Of a DNA stretch of 64,000 bases, positions 27,787 to 38,848 are shown piece by piece (position 1 is the first letter of the stretch; each line of letters starts with the position of its first letter). Under the pieces are notes generated by a model. That model worked only from the letters and a program-made list of their open reading frames with translations. It had not been told where the DNA came from and ran no database searches. This DNA is from Pseudomonadota bacterium. GTDB taxonomy: Bacteria; Pseudomonadota; Alphaproteobacteria; Sphingomonadales; Sphingomonadaceae. Position numbers and translations under genes: made by a program. Location of the stretch: positions 204,307-268,306 of the forward strand of contig JAIUPN010000006.1 in assembly GCA_020160755.1 (NCBI GenBank), written 5' to 3'.

Positions 27787-29433
27787 ATGAAAAAAGCATC
27801 CGACCTGTTCATCGAATGTCTTGAGGAAGAAGGCGTCGAGTATATTTTCGGGGTTCCGGGCGAGGAGAATCTCGATTTCCTCGATAGCCTGTCGCGCTCG
27901 AAGAAGATCAAGCTGATCCTGACCCGCCACGAACAGGGCGCGGGCTTTATGGCCGCCACTTATGGTCGCCACACCGGCAAGACCGGCGTCTGCCTTGCGA
28001 CGCTCGGCCCCGGCGCGACCAACTTCGTGACGGCGGCGGCCTATGCGCAATTGGGCGGGATGCCGATGATGATGATCACCGGCCAAAAGCCGATCAAGAA
28101 GTCGAAGCAGGGGCGTTTCCAGATCCTCGACGTCGTCGCGATGATGGGGCCGATCACCAAATATACGCACCAGATGGCGTCGTCGGACAATATCCCGAGC
28201 CGCGTGCGCGAAGCCTTCCGCCTCGCCGAGGAGGAAAAGCCGGGCGCGGTGCATATCGAATTGCCCGAAGATATCGCCGACGAGCATACCGACAGCCTGC
28301 CGCTGAAGCGCAGCCATTCGCGCCGCCCGACCGCCGACGTCAAATCGATCCGCGAGGCGGTCAAGGCGCTGGAAGAAGCGACCTCACCCGTCCTCGTCAT
28401 CGGCGCGGGCGCGAACCGCACGATGACCAGCCGCATGCTGTTGCAGTTCATCGAAAAGACCGGCATCCCCTTCCTCACGACGCAGCTCGGCAAGGGCGTG
28501 ATCGACGAGCGTCACCCGAAATTCCTGGGTTGCGCGGCGCTGTCGGCGGGAGACTTCGTCCACCGTGCGGTCGAGGCGTCAGACTGTATCGTCAACCTCG
28601 GCCACGATGTGATCGAAAAGCCGCCCTTCTTCATGCAGCGCGGCGGCCCCACGGTGATCCATGTGTCGACCAAGACCGCCGAGGTCGATCCGGTCTATTT
28701 CCCCGACATCGAGGTGATCGGCGATATCGCCAACGCGGTGTGGCAGATGAAGGAAGACATCGTCCCCAACGGCGGGTGGAAGTTCGACCATCTGCTCGCC
28801 TATCGCAAGGCCGAGGTCGAGCATACCGCGCCGCTGGCGAAGGATGAGCGTTTTCCGATCTTCCCGCCGCACCTCGTCCAGTCGGTGCGCGATGCGATGC
28901 CCGACGACGGGATCATCTGCCTCGACAATGGCGTCTACAAGATCTGGTTCGCACGCGGCTATACCGCGTGCAAGCCGAACACCGTGCTGCTCGACAATGC
29001 GCTCGCGACGATGGGCGCGGGCCTGCCGTCGGCGATGATGTCGGCGATGGTCTATCCGGGGCGCAAGGTCATGGCGATCTGCGGCGACGGCGGCTTCATG
29101 ATGAACAGCCAGGAAATGGAGACCGCGGTGCGCCTCGGCCTCAACATCACCGTGCTGATTCTGAACGACAACAGCTATGGCATGATCCGCTGGAAACAGG
29201 CGAATATGGGCTTCAAGGATTGGGGGCTGACCTATGGCAACCCCGACTTCGTCAAATATGCCGAAGCCTACGGCGCGCACGGTCACCGCGTCGAGAGCGC
29301 GGCGCATCTGAAGGAACTTCTCGCCCATACGCGCGATACGCCGGGTGTGCATCTGATCGACTGCCCGGTCGATTATTCGGAGAATGACCAGATCCTCAAC
29401 ATCGACATCAAGAAGCTGTCGAAGGAACTTTAA
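27787..29433 (+). CDS. Acetolactate synthase large subunit-like TPP enzyme
   Basis: 548 residues from ATG 27787. It is a thiamine-diphosphate enzyme with the N-terminal Pyr domain (the TPP-activating Glu in LILTRHEQGAGFMAATYGR), a central domain and the C-terminal PP domain with the TPP/Mg motif GDGGFMMNSQEMETAVRLGL and LNDNSYGMIRWKQ. It may synthesise acetolactate from pyruvate, in the catabolic AlsS-like or anabolic IlvB-like sense. No small regulatory subunit gene is nearby, which fits a stand-alone type. An aldehyde dehydrogenase gene follows 108 bp downstream, suggesting a shared pathway for 2-oxoacid or aldehyde metabolism. Confidence 0.88.
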   Translation: MKKASDLFIECLEEEGVEYIFGVPGEENLDFLDSLSRSKKIKLILTRHEQGAGFMAATYGRHTGKTGVCLATLGPGATNFVTAAAYAQLGGMPMMMITGQKPIKKSKQGRFQILDVVAMMGPITKYTHQMASSDNIPSRVREAFRLAEEEKPGAVHIELPEDIADEHTDSLPLKRSHSRRPTADVKSIREAVKALEEATSPVLVIGAGANRTMTSRMLLQFIEKTGIPFLTTQLGKGVIDERHPKFLGCAALSAGDFVHRAVEASDCIVNLGHDVIEKPPFFMQRGGPTVIHVSTKTAEVDPVYFPDIEVIGDIANAVWQMKEDIVPNGGWKFDHLLAYRKAEVEHTAPLAKDERFPIFPPHLVQSVRDAMPDDGIICLDNGVYKIWFARGYTACKPNTVLLDNALATMGAGLPSAMMSAMVYPGRKVMAICGDGGFMMNSQEMETAVRLGLNITVLILNDNSYGMIRWKQANMGFKDWGLTYGNPDFVKYAEAYGAHGHRVESAAHLKELLAHTRDTPGVHLIDCPVDYSENDQILNIDIKKLSKEL

Positions 29434-29445
29434 TCTGGTGCATGG

Positions 29446-29527
29446 TGCCCCGGCGAAAGCCGGGGTCCCGAGCGGTCAACCCGGCCGTCGCGCATTTTAG
29501 CCCTGGGTCCCGGCTTTCGCCGGGATA
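29446..29527. repeat. REP-like palindromic repeat
   Basis: Two copies of the inverted core CCCGGCGAAAGCCGGGGTCC (29446-29469 forward, 29503-29527 reverse) lie between the acetolactate synthase-like and aldehyde dehydrogenase genes. They can fold into strong stems and resemble intergenic REP elements. They may influence expression of the second gene. Confidence 0.7.
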
Positions 29528-29541
29528 CGGAGAAACGCCGC

Positions 29542-30975
<1,434 letters not shown>

Positions 30976-31126
30976 TTGGATCATGGTTAACCAGATATGT
31001 GTCAAATAGGCAACGTCACACAAGCGACGCCGAACTTTCTTCAAACTGTCGCGAGTTTGAATCGCACACTGTAACATTTCGCGTGTCTACGCCGGGAGCA
31101 GCTAAAGGCTGTTTCCGGAGTGTGAC

Positions 31127-32008
31127 ATGGCATCGATTTCGACCCTGCCGATCCCCGCCCGCTTTCCCGACCCCTTCACCACCGATCCGCACGTTCCCGA
31201 ACGGCTGATCGGCGAGCGGCGGAGCTATCGCAGCGTGTGGGTCAGCGACATCCACCTCGGCACGCGCGGCTGCAACGCCGCGATGCTGATCGACTTCTTC
31301 GACCATGTCGATTGCGAGACGCTCTATCTTGTCGGCGACATCATCGACGGCTGGCGGCTCAAGAAACGCCATTTCTGGCCGCCCGAACATAATGACGTCG
31401 TGTGGCGGGTGCTGAAGCGCGCGAAGCGCGGCACGCGCGTCGTCTATGTCCCCGGCAACCATGACGAGATGGTGAAGCCCTTTGACGGCTTCGATTTCGG
31501 CGGGGTCGAAATCCGGCGCGAGGCGATCCACGAGACCGCCGACGGGCGCAAACTGCTCGTCGTCCACGGCGACGAGTTCGACGCGGTGATGCTTGCGCAC
31601 CGCTGGCTCGCCTTCGTCGGCGACGCCGCCTACACCGCGCTGATGAAGTGCAACGTCGTGGTCAACGCGGTGCGCAGCAAATTCGGCCTGCCCTATTGGT
31701 CGCTGTCGATGGTCGCCAAGCACAAGGTCAAGAACGCGGTCCAGTTCATCGGCCGCTATGAAGAAGTCGTCGCGCACGCCGCGCGCTCGCGCGGGGTCGA
31801 CGGCGTCGTCTGCGGCCACATCCACAGCGCCGAGATGCGCGAGATCGAGGGCACCGAATATTATAATGACGGCGACTGGGTCGAAGGATGCACCGCGCTG
31901 GTCGAACATCATGACGGCACGATGGAAATCCTCCACTGGGCCGAAGAGGTCGCGAGCCGTATCGCGCCGACACCGTTGAAACTGCCCGCCCCGGCGCGCG
32001 CTGCATAA
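31127..32008 (+). CDS. LpxH-like metallophosphoesterase (UDP-2,3-diacylglucosamine diphosphatase family)
   Basis: 293 residues from ATG 31127. It is a calcineurin-like phosphoesterase with all metal-ligand motifs: VSDIHLG, LVGDIIDGW, VPGNHDEMV, VVHGDEFD and GHIHSAEM. The family cleaves UDP-2,3-diacylglucosamine to lipid X in lipid A assembly, or acts on related pyrophosphates. The next gene starts directly after its stop codon. In many alphaproteobacteria this protein is paired with a glycosyltransferase and acts in envelope lipid metabolism, so the assignment to lipid A itself is only likely. Confidence 0.88.
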   Translation: MASISTLPIPARFPDPFTTDPHVPERLIGERRSYRSVWVSDIHLGTRGCNAAMLIDFFDHVDCETLYLVGDIIDGWRLKKRHFWPPEHNDVVWRVLKRAKRGTRVVYVPGNHDEMVKPFDGFDFGGVEIRREAIHETADGRKLLVVHGDEFDAVMLAHRWLAFVGDAAYTALMKCNVVVNAVRSKFGLPYWSLSMVAKHKVKNAVQFIGRYEEVVAHAARSRGVDGVVCGHIHSAEMREIEGTEYYNDGDWVEGCTALVEHHDGTMEILHWAEEVASRIAPTPLKLPAPARAA

Positions 32009-33061
32009 ATGAGGATCCTCATCGTCACCGACGCATGGGAGCCGCAGGTCAACGGCGTCGTCCGCACATTGCAGGCGACGATCGGCGAATTGCGCGCCAG
32101 CGGGCATGACGTCGGGGTCGTCTCGCCCGACCTGTTCCGCTCGATCCCCTGCCCCTCCTATCCCGAAATCCGGCTCGCCTTTGCCGGATGGCGCAAGGTC
32201 GGGCGGCATATCCGCGCCTTTGCCCCGCAGGCGATCCATATCTCGACGGAGGGACCGCTCGGACTGGCGGCGCGGCGTTGGTGCCTGAAGAACGGATTTC
32301 CCTTCACCACAGCCTATCACACGCGCTTTCCCGAATATGTCGCGGCGCGTTTCCCGATCTCGCCCGATGTCGTCTGGCGTTTCATCCGCTGGTTTCACCG
32401 TCCGGCGCGGCACATCATGGTCGCGACGCGCAGTCTCGCGCGCGAACTGGCCGAACAGGGCCTCGGCCAGACGATGATGTGGGAACGCGGGGTCGACCAC
32501 GAGCTGTTCCGCCCCGACCGTGCAGCCCACCCGGCCTATGACGGGCTGCCGCGACCGATCCAGCTCTATGTCGGCCGGGTCGCGGTCGAGAAGAATGTCG
32601 GCGCGTTCCTCGGCTGCGACCGGCCCGGCACCAAAGTCATCGTCGGCGATGGCCCGGCGCTCGCCGAATTGAAGGCGCGGCACCCGCAGGCGCTGTTTCT
32701 CGGCAAGCTCGGCGGCGAAACGCTCGCCGCGGCCTATGCCGGCGCCGACGTTTTCGTCTTCCCGAGCCGCACCGACACCTTCGGCCTCGTGGTGATCGAG
32801 GCGCTCAGTTGCGGGACGCCCGTCGCGGCCTTTCCGGTGCCGGGTCCCGGCGATATCGTGACCGACGGCGCCGGGGCGCTCGACGACGACCTCGGCCGCG
32901 CGATCGACGTCGCGCTGACGTGCGACCGCGCCGACGCTGCGGCGCTTGGTGCGCGCTACAGCTGGTCGAGCTGCACCGCGCAGTTCGCGAAGGCGCTGAC
33001 CTTCGTCCCGTCGGAGCCCGCGCCCGACGCGCCGCTCGGCGCGACGGGACTGACCGCCTAG
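32009..33061 (+). CDS. Family 4 glycosyltransferase (GT-B)
   Basis: 350 residues from ATG 32009, immediately after the phosphoesterase stop. The N-terminal donor/acceptor domain has VTDAWEPQVNGVVRTLQATIGEL and the link GVDHELFRPDR. The C-terminal domain has YVGRVAVEKNVGAFLG and the EX7E-like nucleotide-sugar site FVFPSRTDTFGLVVIEALSCG. It resembles sugar transferases that glycosylate diacylglycerol or phosphatidylinositol-like lipids. Its TAG stop overlaps that of the convergent TonB receptor gene in the palindrome CTAG. Confidence 0.9.
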   Translation: MRILIVTDAWEPQVNGVVRTLQATIGELRASGHDVGVVSPDLFRSIPCPSYPEIRLAFAGWRKVGRHIRAFAPQAIHISTEGPLGLAARRWCLKNGFPFTTAYHTRFPEYVAARFPISPDVVWRFIRWFHRPARHIMVATRSLARELAEQGLGQTMMWERGVDHELFRPDRAAHPAYDGLPRPIQLYVGRVAVEKNVGAFLGCDRPGTKVIVGDGPALAELKARHPQALFLGKLGGETLAAAYAGADVFVFPSRTDTFGLVVIEALSCGTPVAAFPVPGPGDIVTDGAGALDDDLGRAIDVALTCDRADAAALGARYSWSSCTAQFAKALTFVPSEPAPDAPLGATGLTA

Positions 33062-35517
33062 AAGGTCTTGCGCCACTCCAGCTCGATATAACGGCCGAGG
33101 GGGTCGATATAGCCGGGCTGGTAGTTGAGCGGCACGACGCCGTTCGCATTGGTGATCTTGCGCTGCGCGTCGAAGATGTTGTCGACCGCGAGCCGCACGC
33201 GCGATCCTTTCAGGAAAGGCAGCTTCTCGGTCAGCTTCGGCTTCTGGTTCAGGTCGACGAAGAAGCGCAGGTTAAAGGTCGCGAGGTCGCCGAACTTCAG
33301 GTCGCCCGCGGTGCTGCCGGTCACCGTGCTGCCGCTGTCATATTTGGCGCTGAGCCGCACACCCATGCCCTTGTTGAACAGCCCGCCGTCGAGTTCGAAC
33401 AGATGCCGGTTACTACCACCGTTGCTGCCGGTCGCCGATCCGTTCAGCAGGTCGAGTTCGGGCACGCCCGGACGGATCAGCACCGTGTCGGTCAGCTTGA
33501 TCGTATGATAGAGCGACACCTGCCAGCGCCCGCCCTGCGGCCCGCCGAACATGCCGCCGGGACCACCCGGACCGCGGCCGCCGCCGCCCATGCGCGGACC
33601 ACCGCCACCACCGCGCGGACGATCGGCGCCGCCGCCTTCGCGACCACCCGGCCGTGCGCCTTCGGCGCCCGGCGCGCCGCCGGGGCCGCCCGCGCCGGCA
33701 CCGCGCTGTTGCTGCTGGCCAAAGCTCTTGCCGAAATTGAGGCCCCAGCGGATCTGCGAATTTTCGGCACGGTCGAAATTGACCGGCCGCTGGTCGATCG
33801 CGAGCAGCACGCCGTTCGGATCGCGTATCACGCGGTCGGGGAACGCCGCCTCGATCTCGGGCGTCAGCAACGGGAAGCTGTTCGCCGTGTCATAGCTTTT
33901 GTTGCTGTTATAATTGATCGAGACATTCAGCCCCTCGACCATCGGCGGCGACCAGTTGAGCCCGAGCTTCAGGTCGCGGCGCTGTTCGGCGAGCAGGAAG
34001 GGATTGCCGCCCGTCGTCGTCGTGATCTGGACCGTCTGCCCGGTCCGGATGTCGTAATAGGTGACGCCGTCGGTCACCAGCGGCGCCGCGCCAAGCTGCT
34101 GGATGCCGGGGGCGGCCTCGTCCTGATTGAAGCTCGCGATCAGCGACAGATTGTCGGTCACACCCCAGTTGAGATTGGCTCCCCAGCTCTTGAGCGCGGC
34201 AAAATCGCTGGGATTCTGGACCTGTCCGCTCAGCGTCAGCGACACGCGGCCGATGTTGCCGACCTGATATTCGGGGTCGAGCAGCGGCACGGTAAGCGAA
34301 CCGAAAACCCCCGGAAGGTCGCGGGCGAGATCGGTGTTGGCGATGCCATTGCTATTTTCGGACCGGCTGTCGAAACGCAGCCCCGAATAGCTGCCGGTCA
34401 TCGACAGGCGGATCGGCCCTGCCCAACCTTCGGTCACCGTGCCCGACAGGTTGGCGTTGCCGCCGAAGGTCTGCTGGCTGCTGTCGAACCGGTCGCGCGC
34501 GCCGCTGATGCGGTCGGTGAAGGTCAGTTGATCGGCGTCGGCATAATTGCCCGACACCGACCAGCGCCAGTCGCCGAGCATGCCGTTGACGCTCGCGGTG
34601 GTGGTGAGGTTGCGGCTGCGGCTGTCGCGTTCGAGCGGATCGGAAACCCCGCCCACGCCGGGGCCCAGCAGCGAGAGGCTGTCGGTCTGATCGAAGCGCA
34701 CGTTGATCGATGCGTCGGTCACCTTGTTCAGGCTGCGCTGGATCGTCGCGTCGATCAGATATTGGTCGGATGCCGACAGCAGGCTGCGCGCGGGCGCCTC
34801 GGCCGCCTGCGCGGGATCGTCATAGACAAGGTCCCGCTCGCTTTCGAGCAGCATCGTCTTATGTTCCCAGCCGGCGTTGACGTTCAGCCGGCCGTTTTCG
34901 CCGATCATCAGGAAGCTCGGCTCGATCTCGCTCTGGAAACGGCCGCCCTGCGTCGGAATGCCGCCCTCGCCCTCGACCGCGATCTGGCGGAAATTGGGCT
35001 TGAGAACCATGTTCACGACGCGTTCGTCGGCCGAATAGCCATATTGCAGCGCGACCTCTTCGGGGAACACTTCGACCTTCGCGATCGCTTCGGGCGGCAG
35101 GTTGCGCACTTCGCCAAAACCCCCGATGCGGCGGCCGTTGACGAGGATGATCGGCCGGCCGCCGCCGCGCCCGCGGCCCGAGCGCGTCTGGGGCGCGAGC
35201 GCGTCGAGCAGTTCGGACACGTTCGACACGCCATAGCTCGCGATCGCCGCCTCATCGAGTTCGGCTTCGGCCTTGATGTCGGTGTCGAGCTGCCCCGCAA
35301 GGCGCGGTGCGGTAACGATGATCTCGTCCTCGCTATAATCGTCATAGGCGTCCTCGACCGTTTCGGGCGCGGCGGGGACGGATTCGGCCGGCTGTTCGGC
35401 GACTGCGGCAGCCACCGGTTGACCGATCGGCGCTTCGGCCCACGCCGGCAGCGCGAACGAGGCGCCCGCCGCCAGCAGGGCGGCCCGTGCGGAAACCGAA
35501 AGACGGATGTTCTTCAT
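33058..35517 (-). CDS. TonB-dependent receptor with Gly/Pro/Arg-rich insert
   Basis: 819 residues from ATG 35517. Signal peptide, then a plug domain ([36 protein letters not shown] and LPPEAIAKVEVFPEEVALQYGY, about residues 90-180), then a 22-strand-type barrel region ending in the aromatic C-terminus YIELEWRKTF. Between about residues 595 and 660 is a low-complexity segment with runs of Gly, Pro and Arg (PGGAPGAEGARPGGREGG) that has no counterpart in typical receptors. It is an outer-membrane energy-coupled uptake protein whose ligand is unknown. It is convergent with the glycosyltransferase gene and divergent from guaA. Confidence 0.9.
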   Translation of the reverse strand: MKNIRLSVSARAALLAAGASFALPAWAEAPIGQPVAAAVAEQPAESVPAAPETVEDAYDDYSEDEIIVTAPRLAGQLDTDIKAEAELDEAAIASYGVSNVSELLDALAPQTRSGRGRGGGRPIILVNGRRIGGFGEVRNLPPEAIAKVEVFPEEVALQYGYSADERVVNMVLKPNFRQIAVEGEGGIPTQGGRFQSEIEPSFLMIGENGRLNVNAGWEHKTMLLESERDLVYDDPAQAAEAPARSLLSASDQYLIDATIQRSLNKVTDASINVRFDQTDSLSLLGPGVGGVSDPLERDSRSRNLTTTASVNGMLGDWRWSVSGNYADADQLTFTDRISGARDRFDSSQQTFGGNANLSGTVTEGWAGPIRLSMTGSYSGLRFDSRSENSNGIANTDLARDLPGVFGSLTVPLLDPEYQVGNIGRVSLTLSGQVQNPSDFAALKSWGANLNWGVTDNLSLIASFNQDEAAPGIQQLGAAPLVTDGVTYYDIRTGQTVQITTTTGGNPFLLAEQRRDLKLGLNWSPPMVEGLNVSINYNSNKSYDTANSFPLLTPEIEAAFPDRVIRDPNGVLLAIDQRPVNFDRAENSQIRWGLNFGKSFGQQQQRGAGAGGPGGAPGAEGARPGGREGGGADRPRGGGGGPRMGGGGRGPGGPGGMFGGPQGGRWQVSLYHTIKLTDTVLIRPGVPELDLLNGSATGSNGGSNRHLFELDGGLFNKGMGVRLSAKYDSGSTVTGSTAGDLKFGDLATFNLRFFVDLNQKPKLTEKLPFLKGSRVRLAVDNIFDAQRKITNANGVVPLNYQPGYIDPLGRYIELEWRKTF

Positions 35518-35712
35518 GGGGGAGAGCCTTTGTTTCTTTTCTATGTTCGTTTTTTCTTGGCATGACAGCGCTTAACGCCCGCTGACGCCGTTCTTTGTTC
35601 GGCGTTCATTTATGTCGCAATTGTCGCAACAATGTGTCGGGGCCATCGCTGTTCGACGGGCGGCGCATATCGACCGCTGGACAGCATGGGCCTTCGCCCT
35701 TATCGGCCAGCC

Positions 35713-37299
35713 ATGCCGACTCCAGACTCTTCCGCTCCGCCCGAATCCATCCTGATCATCGACTTCGGATCGCAGGTGACGCAGCTCATCGCCCGCCGCG
35801 TCCGCGAAGCCGGCGTCTATAGCGAGATCGTCCCGTTCAACGCCGCCGAGGCCGCACTCGAACGGATGCAGCCGAAGGGCGTGATCCTGTCGGGCTCACC
35901 CGCCTCGGTCCCCGCCGACGGCAGCCCGCGCGCGCCGCAATCGGTCTTCGACAGCGGTCTGCCGATCCTCGGCATCTGTTACGGCCAGCAGGTGATGAGC
36001 CAGCAGCTCGGCGGACAGGTCGAACCCGGCGGCGCCGATGGCGAGCGCGACGGCGAATTCGGCCGCGCCTTCCTGACCGTCACCGAACCCTGCGTGCTGT
36101 TCGACGGGCTGTGGGAAGTCGGCGAGCGCCATCAGGTGTGGATGAGCCACGGCGACCGCGTCACAGAGTTCGCTCCCGGCTTCCGCATCGTCGCGATCAG
36201 CGACGGCGCGCCGTTCGCGCTGATCGCCAACGACGAGCGCCGCTATTACGGCACGCAGTTCCACCCCGAAGTCGTCCACACCCCCGACGGAGCGAAGCTG
36301 ATCGCGAACTTCGTCCGCCACGTCTGCGGCTGTTCGGGCGACTGGACGATGGCCGAGTTCCGCGCCACCAAGATCGCCGAAATCCGCGCGCAAGTCGGCG
36401 ACCAGCGCGTGCTGTGCGGCCTGTCGGGCGGCGTCGACAGCGCGGTCGCCGCGGTGCTGATCCACGAGGCGATCGGCGAACAGCTCACCTGCGTCTTCGT
36501 CGACCACGGCCTCCTCCGCATGAACGAGCGCGAGCAGGTCGAGCGCCTGTTCCGCGACCATTACAACATCCCACTCGTCGTCGTCGATGCCGAGGAACGC
36601 TTCATGGGCGGCCTCGCCGGGGTCACCGACCCCGAGAAGAAGCGCAAGTTCATCGGCGCCGAATTTATCAACGTGTTCGAGGAAGAAGCGAAGAAGATCG
36701 GCGGCGCCGATTTCCTCGCGCAGGGCACGCTCTACCCAGACGTGATTGAATCGGTTTCGTTCACCGGCGGACCGAGCGTGACGATCAAGAGCCACCACAA
36801 TGTCGGCGGCCTTCCCGAGCGCATGAACATGAAGCTTGTCGAACCGCTACGCGAATTGTTCAAGGACGAAGTCCGCCTGCTCGGCAAGGAGCTCGGCCTG
36901 CCCGACATCTTCGTCGGCCGCCACCCCTTCCCCGGCCCCGGCCTCGCGATCCGCATCCCGGGCGAGGTCAGCAAGGACCGCTGCGATATCCTCCGCAAGG
37001 CCGACGCGGTCTATCTGGAAGAAATCCGCAACGCCGGCCTTTACGACGCGATCTGGCAGGCGTTCGCCGTGCTGCTTCCCGTCAAGACCGTCGGCGTGAT
37101 GGGCGACGGGCGCACCTATGACCATGTCTGCGCGCTTCGCGCCGTAACCTCGACCGACGGAATGACCGCCGACATTTACCCGTTCGACGCCAGCTTCCTC
37201 AGCCGCTGCGCAACGCGCATCATCAACGAGGTGCAGGGCATCAACCGCGTGGTGTACGACTATACGTCGAAGCCGCCGGGCACGATCGAGTGGGAATGA
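35713..37299 (+). CDS. guaA: GMP synthase (glutamine-hydrolysing)
   Basis: 528 residues from ATG 35713; the frame is open back to 35632. It amidates XMP to GMP. The class I glutaminase domain has the nucleophile in GICYGQQVM and the His-Glu pair in FHPEVVHT. The synthetase domain has the PP-loop [27 protein letters not shown] and [11 protein letters not shown], with the usual dimerisation C-terminus ending IEWE. The 3' end is a known integration target of tyrosine-recombinase islands, and an integrase gene lies 292 bp downstream. Confidence 0.98.
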   Translation: MPTPDSSAPPESILIIDFGSQVTQLIARRVREAGVYSEIVPFNAAEAALERMQPKGVILSGSPASVPADGSPRAPQSVFDSGLPILGICYGQQVMSQQLGGQVEPGGADGERDGEFGRAFLTVTEPCVLFDGLWEVGERHQVWMSHGDRVTEFAPGFRIVAISDGAPFALIANDERRYYGTQFHPEVVHTPDGAKLIANFVRHVCGCSGDWTMAEFRATKIAEIRAQVGDQRVLCGLSGGVDSAVAAVLIHEAIGEQLTCVFVDHGLLRMNEREQVERLFRDHYNIPLVVVDAEERFMGGLAGVTDPEKKRKFIGAEFINVFEEEAKKIGGADFLAQGTLYPDVIESVSFTGGPSVTIKSHHNVGGLPERMNMKLVEPLRELFKDEVRLLGKELGLPDIFVGRHPFPGPGLAIRIPGEVSKDRCDILRKADAVYLEEIRNAGLYDAIWQAFAVLLPVKTVGVMGDGRTYDHVCALRAVTSTDGMTADIYPFDASFLSRCATRIINEVQGINRVVYDYTSKPPGTIEWE

Positions 37300-37423
37300 T
37301 TTTCGCTACTCCAGCGTGGCCGGGAGTGCGAAATATTGCGACATAAGCCACTGAAATGAAATAACTTTCATTCAACGACATTCGGCTACAATCGGTGGGC
37401 AGCGTTCGGAATTCGCGGATGTT

Positions 37424-37571
37424 CTGACGGTATCGCCTGCTCTTGCCACTCTCAAAATCGCTCGTTACCGTCAGGGTCACAACAGCCCCTGACGGTCAAT
37501 TTTTCTTACTAACAATCGGAAAAGCCTGTGCTTTTTCGAGGTGGAGAGGTGCGTTTCGGGCTGACGGTCAA
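37424..37571. repeat. Repeated CTGACGGT sites upstream of the integrase, with a 10-bp inverted repeat
   Basis: Direct copies of CTGACGGT occur at 37424-37431, 37489-37496 and 37561-37568; the last two extend to CTGACGGTCAA. An inverted copy (ACCGTCAGGG, 37467-37476) pairs with CCCTGACGGT (37487-37496) around a 10-bp loop. The arrangement between the guaA end and int is what arm-type integrase binding sites look like. That role is inference. Confidence 0.55.
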
Positions 37572-37591
37572 AATGAAAGGAGTATGTGGCA

Positions 37592-38848
37592 ATGCTGACT
37601 GATGCAGCCCTTAAAAGCCTGAAACCCAAAGACAAACCCTACAAGGTGACCGACCGCGACGGCATGTATGTTCGGGTCGGGACGAACGGCACAATTTCAT
37701 TCCGTTACGACTATCGGATGCACGGACGGCGCGAGACAGTGACCTTCGGGAAATACTGTGCTTCCGGTCTCTCGCTTGCTCGCGCCAGGGAGAAGTGCAT
37801 CGACGCCAAGCGAATGGTCCAGGAGGGACTTTCGCCCGCCATCGAGAAACAGCGGGACAAACGTAGGATCAAAGAAGCAAAGAGCTTCGGCGAGTTCGGC
37901 GAGAAATGGCTGACCGTTGGGCCGATGGCGGACAGCACGCGCGCCATGCGCCGCTCGATCTTTGAGCGCGAATTGGTGCCAAACTGGCGCAACCGGCTGC
38001 TGGCCGAGATAACGCCCGGCGACCTGCGCGCGCACTGCCTTGCGATCGTTGATCGAGGTGCACCAGCCACTGCGATCCATGTTCGCGACATCGTGAAGCA
38101 GATCTACGGCTTCGCAATCCTGCATGGCGAGAAGATCGCCAACCCGGCTGATGAGGTTGGTCCATCGTCGATCGCAACGTTTGTCCCCAAGGACCGCTCG
38201 TTGACGCCGTCTGAAATCCGGGTGCTGTTTCGGTGCATCGAGAAGGTTGCAACGCTGCCGACCATCAGGCTCGGCATGAAGTTCTTTCTGCTGTCGATGG
38301 TCCGCAAGAGCGAGTTGCAGGATGCGGTCTGGGCCGAGGTTGATTTCGAGAACGCGGTCTGGTCGATTCCCAAAGAACGGATGAAACGATCAAAGGCCCA
38401 TAACGTCTATCTGTCACAGCAAATGCTCGACATCCTGATCGCGCTCAAAACCTGCGCGGGCAATTCGCGATACTTGCTGCCATCGCGCTACGATGCTGAT
38501 GCCCCGATGTCGCGCGCGACCTTTAATCGGGTGACCTACTCGGTCGTCGATCAAGCGCGGAAGGACGGGCTGCCGCTTGAGCCGTTCACGGTCCACGATC
38601 TACGCCGCACCGGCTCGACGCTGCTTAACGAGCTCGGCTTCAACAGCGATTGGATCGAAAAGTGTCTGGCGCATGAAGATGGCCGTTCGTCGCGCGGCAT
38701 CTATAACAAGGCGGAGTACGAGTTGCAGCGTCGCCACATGATGCAGGAATGGTCAAACACGATCGATGCCTGGATTGCGGGTCAAAAATATGCGCCCGCT
38801 GTTTTGCCAGCTACTGCACCAGTGCTGGAACTCGATCCGAGCCTCTGA
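37592..38848 (+). CDS. P4-type tyrosine recombinase/integrase
   Basis: 418 residues from ATG 37592. A GTG at 37586 is in frame, but the AAAGGAGT Shine-Dalgarno is at the right distance only from the ATG. The N-terminal DUF4102-type arm-binding domain starts LTDAALKSLKPKDKPYKVTDRDGMYVRV. The catalytic domain has Arg in MVRKSELQDAVW, the HxLRR-type box VHDLRRTGSTLL and a LAHEDGRSSRGIYNKAEY end carrying His and the nucleophilic Tyr, so the active site looks intact. It is located directly downstream of guaA. Confidence 0.92.
   Translation: MLTDAALKSLKPKDKPYKVTDRDGMYVRVGTNGTISFRYDYRMHGRRETVTFGKYCASGLSLARAREKCIDAKRMVQEGLSPAIEKQRDKRRIKEAKSFGEFGEKWLTVGPMADSTRAMRRSIFERELVPNWRNRLLAEITPGDLRAHCLAIVDRGAPATAIHVRDIVKQIYGFAILHGEKIANPADEVGPSSIATFVPKDRSLTPSEIRVLFRCIEKVATLPTIRLGMKFFLLSMVRKSELQDAVWAEVDFENAVWSIPKERMKRSKAHNVYLSQQMLDILIALKTCAGNSRYLLPSRYDADAPMSRATFNRVTYSVVDQARKDGLPLEPFTVHDLRRTGSTLLNELGFNSDWIEKCLAHEDGRSSRGIYNKAEYELQRRHMMQEWSNTIDAWIAGQKYAPAVLPATAPVLELDPSL

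Noticed and set aside
37300..37340. guaA rho-independent terminator just after the stop codon
   Set aside because: A weak stem with a bulge is present, but there is no T-run after it.
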